Source: an uncultured Clostridia bacterium
GTDB lineage: Bacteria; Bacillota; Clostridia; Oscillospirales; Ruminococcaceae
DNA length: 6,819 nucleotides
Assembly (NCBI GenBank): GCA_937892655.1
Contig: CALBJC010000112.1
Span: 1-6,819 of the forward strand
Direction: 5' to 3'
Below the pieces are notes generated by a model. The model worked only from the letters and a program-made list of their open reading frames with translations. It had not been told where the DNA came from and ran no database searches. Made by a program: the position numbers and the translations under genes. Of this stretch, positions 6,253 to 6,819 are shown in pieces (position 1 is the stretch's first letter; each line of letters starts with the position of its first letter).

Positions 6253-6291
6253 ATATTAAATCTTAATTGCAAACCCAAATGTGGTGGAATT
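6236..6291 (-). repeat. Inverted repeat between tRNA-Leu leader and tRNA 5' end
   Basis: The leader segment complementary to 6280-6291 (AATTCCACCACA on the minus strand) can pair with TGTGGCGGAATT of the tRNA itself (6247-6236): 11 of 12 positions, with one A-C mismatch. The arms are separated by 32 bases. This pairing would compete with the acceptor and D-arm fold in the precursor. It may be a regulatory or transient leader structure, or a scrambled relic of another tRNA-Leu copy. Confidence 0.5.
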
Positions 6292-6341
6292 TTTCACACA
6301 CACGCCTGCATATTAAGCTTTGCTGTTCACACAGCTTTTTT

Positions 6342-6370
6342 ATTCTATCAAAAATACTGTGTTTTGTCAA
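6342..6370 (-). promoter_or_regulatory. Consensus promoter of tRNA-Leu
   Basis: On the minus strand TTGACA (6370-6365) and TAGAAT (6347-6342) are spaced exactly 17 bases apart, with a TG one base before the -10 box. This is a typical strong stable-RNA promoter. The predicted start near 6335 leaves a precursor leader of about 80 bases. Confidence 0.83.
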
Positions 6371-6521
6371 GCCGTTTTTTTGTCAGGTTGTGGTGTAGAA
6401 TTGAATTTGTTTTCATCTGATTTCGTCTGATTTTAATTCCCTTTTCTTCTCATTTATCAGTTTATGGAAAATTGATACAAAATTTTCTGTATTAATAATT
6501 TGTAAATTGTAAGATTTGATA

Positions 6522-6550
6522 TTGACATCAGCTTGTAGTTTTGATATAAT
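6522..6550 (+). promoter_or_regulatory. Perfect consensus promoter of the tRNA-Gln pair
   Basis: TTGACA (6522-6527) and TATAAT (6545-6550) match the sigma-A consensus at all 12 positions with 17-base spacing, plus an extended TG at 6542-6543. The expected start is near 6557. The short leader contains TGATG-TG-CATCA (about 6564-6575), a small hairpin just before the tRNA. Confidence 0.9.
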
Positions 6551-6578
6551 AATTAAGCAATGTTGATGTGCATCACGA

Positions 6579-6654
6579 TGGGCTATAGCCAAGCGGTAAG
6601 GCAACGGACTTTGACTCCGTCATCCCGATGGTTCGAATCCATCTAGCCCAGCCA
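6579..6654 (+). tRNA. tRNA-Gln (anticodon UUG)
   Basis: The acceptor stem is TGGGCTA paired with TAGCCCA, with a U1-A72 first pair usual for tRNA-Gln, then G73 and an encoded CCA. The anticodon stem is ACGGA/TCCGT around loop CTTTGAC, giving UUG for CAA codons. The T arm is GATGG-TTCGAAT-CCATC. Length is 76 bases. It is the first of two Gln tRNAs in one transcript. Confidence 0.97.
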
Positions 6655-6672
6655 ACATTTTTTCAAAAGCAT

Positions 6673-6748
6673 TGGGGCATCGCCAAGTGGTAAGGCATTG
6701 GACTCTGACTCCAACATTCCCAAGGTTCGAATCCTTGTGCCCCAGCCA
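6673..6748 (+). tRNA. tRNA-Gln (anticodon CUG)
   Basis: The acceptor stem is TGGGGCA paired with TGCCCCA, then G73 and an encoded CCA. The anticodon stem is TTGGA/TCCAA around loop CTCTGAC, giving CUG for CAG codons. The T arm is CAAGG-TTCGAAT-CCTTG. It lies 18 bases after the UUG gene and shares its overall sequence and length, so the pair probably arose by tandem duplication followed by anticodon change. Together they read both Gln codons. Confidence 0.97.
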
Positions 6749-6757
6749 ATAACTTTT

Positions 6758-6787
6758 AAACCGCTTTGAGTAATCAAGGCGGTTTTT
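6758..6787 (+). terminator. Terminator of the tRNA-Gln operon
   Basis: A 12-pair stem including one G-U (6758-6769 with 6774-6785) is closed by a GTAA loop of the GNRA type and followed by a T run to 6787, one G, then more T. It begins 10 bases after the second tRNA's CCA. Confidence 0.9.
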
Positions 6788-6819
6788 GTTTTTAAAAAAA
6801 CGGCGTAAAATCGGGATTT

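Larger units (their letters stand above)
6253..6578. other. 326-base gene-free divergent tRNA spacer
   Basis: This stretch holds the tRNA-Leu leader and promoter on the left and the tRNA-Gln promoter and leader on the right. It also has a small hairpin, GCTGT-GTGA-ACAGC on the minus strand (6335-6322), and a tandem TCTGATTT pair around 6416-6433. Between 6371 and 6521 it is very AT-rich and I see no credible gene, ribosome binding site or terminator. A 63-codon open frame on the minus strand runs into tRNA-Gln and is not real. Confidence 0.6.

Noticed and set aside
6416..6433. TCTGATTT tandem repeat as an iteron or CRISPR remnant
   Set aside because: There are only two short copies in AT-rich DNA with no spacer pattern or neighbouring replication or cas genes.
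6413..6604. 63-codon minus-strand open frame
   Set aside because: It starts inside tRNA-Gln and crosses its perfect promoter; no SD.

Overview
The window looks like ordinary chromosomal DNA from an AT-leaning Clostridia-type Firmicute, probably a gut or rumen Oscillospiraceae/Ruminococcus-like organism. That placement is an inference. It rests on AGGAGG-type ribosome binding sites, near-consensus sigma-A promoters (TTGACA/TTGAAA, 17-bp spacer, TATAAT, often with an extended TG), U-tailed hairpin terminators after nearly every unit, tRNA genes with encoded CCA, and a lipoprotein-type CotH protein. I see no mobile element, CRISPR array, prophage or rRNA.

Layout. 1-888 (+): 3' part of a fermentative D-lactate dehydrogenase, broken by one frameshift near 211 and followed by a terminator. 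939-2631 (+): a strong promoter and a CotH-kinase-family lipoprotein, broken by a second frameshift between about 1785 and 1862. 2650-2685: a terminator shared with the convergent gene. 2702-4390 (-): a Na/Pi-cotransporter protein with a C-terminal PhoU module, with an extended -10 promoter. 4588-5464 (-): a GNAT acetyltransferase with a long, elaborate leader. 5500-6117 (+): an unrecognised 185-residue acidic, Gln-rich protein with its own promoter. 6169-6370 (-): tRNA-Leu(UAG) with a consensus promoter. 6522-6787 (+): a tRNA-Gln(UUG)/tRNA-Gln(CUG) pair with a perfect consensus promoter and a terminator.

The genes do not form one pathway. Almost every unit has its own promoter and terminator, so this is a string of single-gene housekeeping units covering fermentation end-product, secreted kinase-like protein, phosphate handling, acetyl transfer and tRNA supply.

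The most interesting element is the GNAT leader at 5279-5464. It holds a consensus promoter, a hairpin at the predicted 5' end, a strong Shine-Dalgarno, a 10-codon TTG-started peptide (MKKSRKAIVA), and a hairpin-plus-U6 terminator whose 5' arm abuts the peptide's stop codon. An alternative hairpin can form from the end of the peptide ORF and the terminator's 5' arm. This is the architecture of ribosome-mediated transcription attenuation, known from antibiotic-responsive resistance genes, and it suggests the acetyltransferase is induced by translation stress. Second-tier observations are the two single-base frameshifts in otherwise well-conserved genes (recent decay or sequence error) and an inverted repeat between the tRNA-Leu leader and the 5' end of that tRNA.
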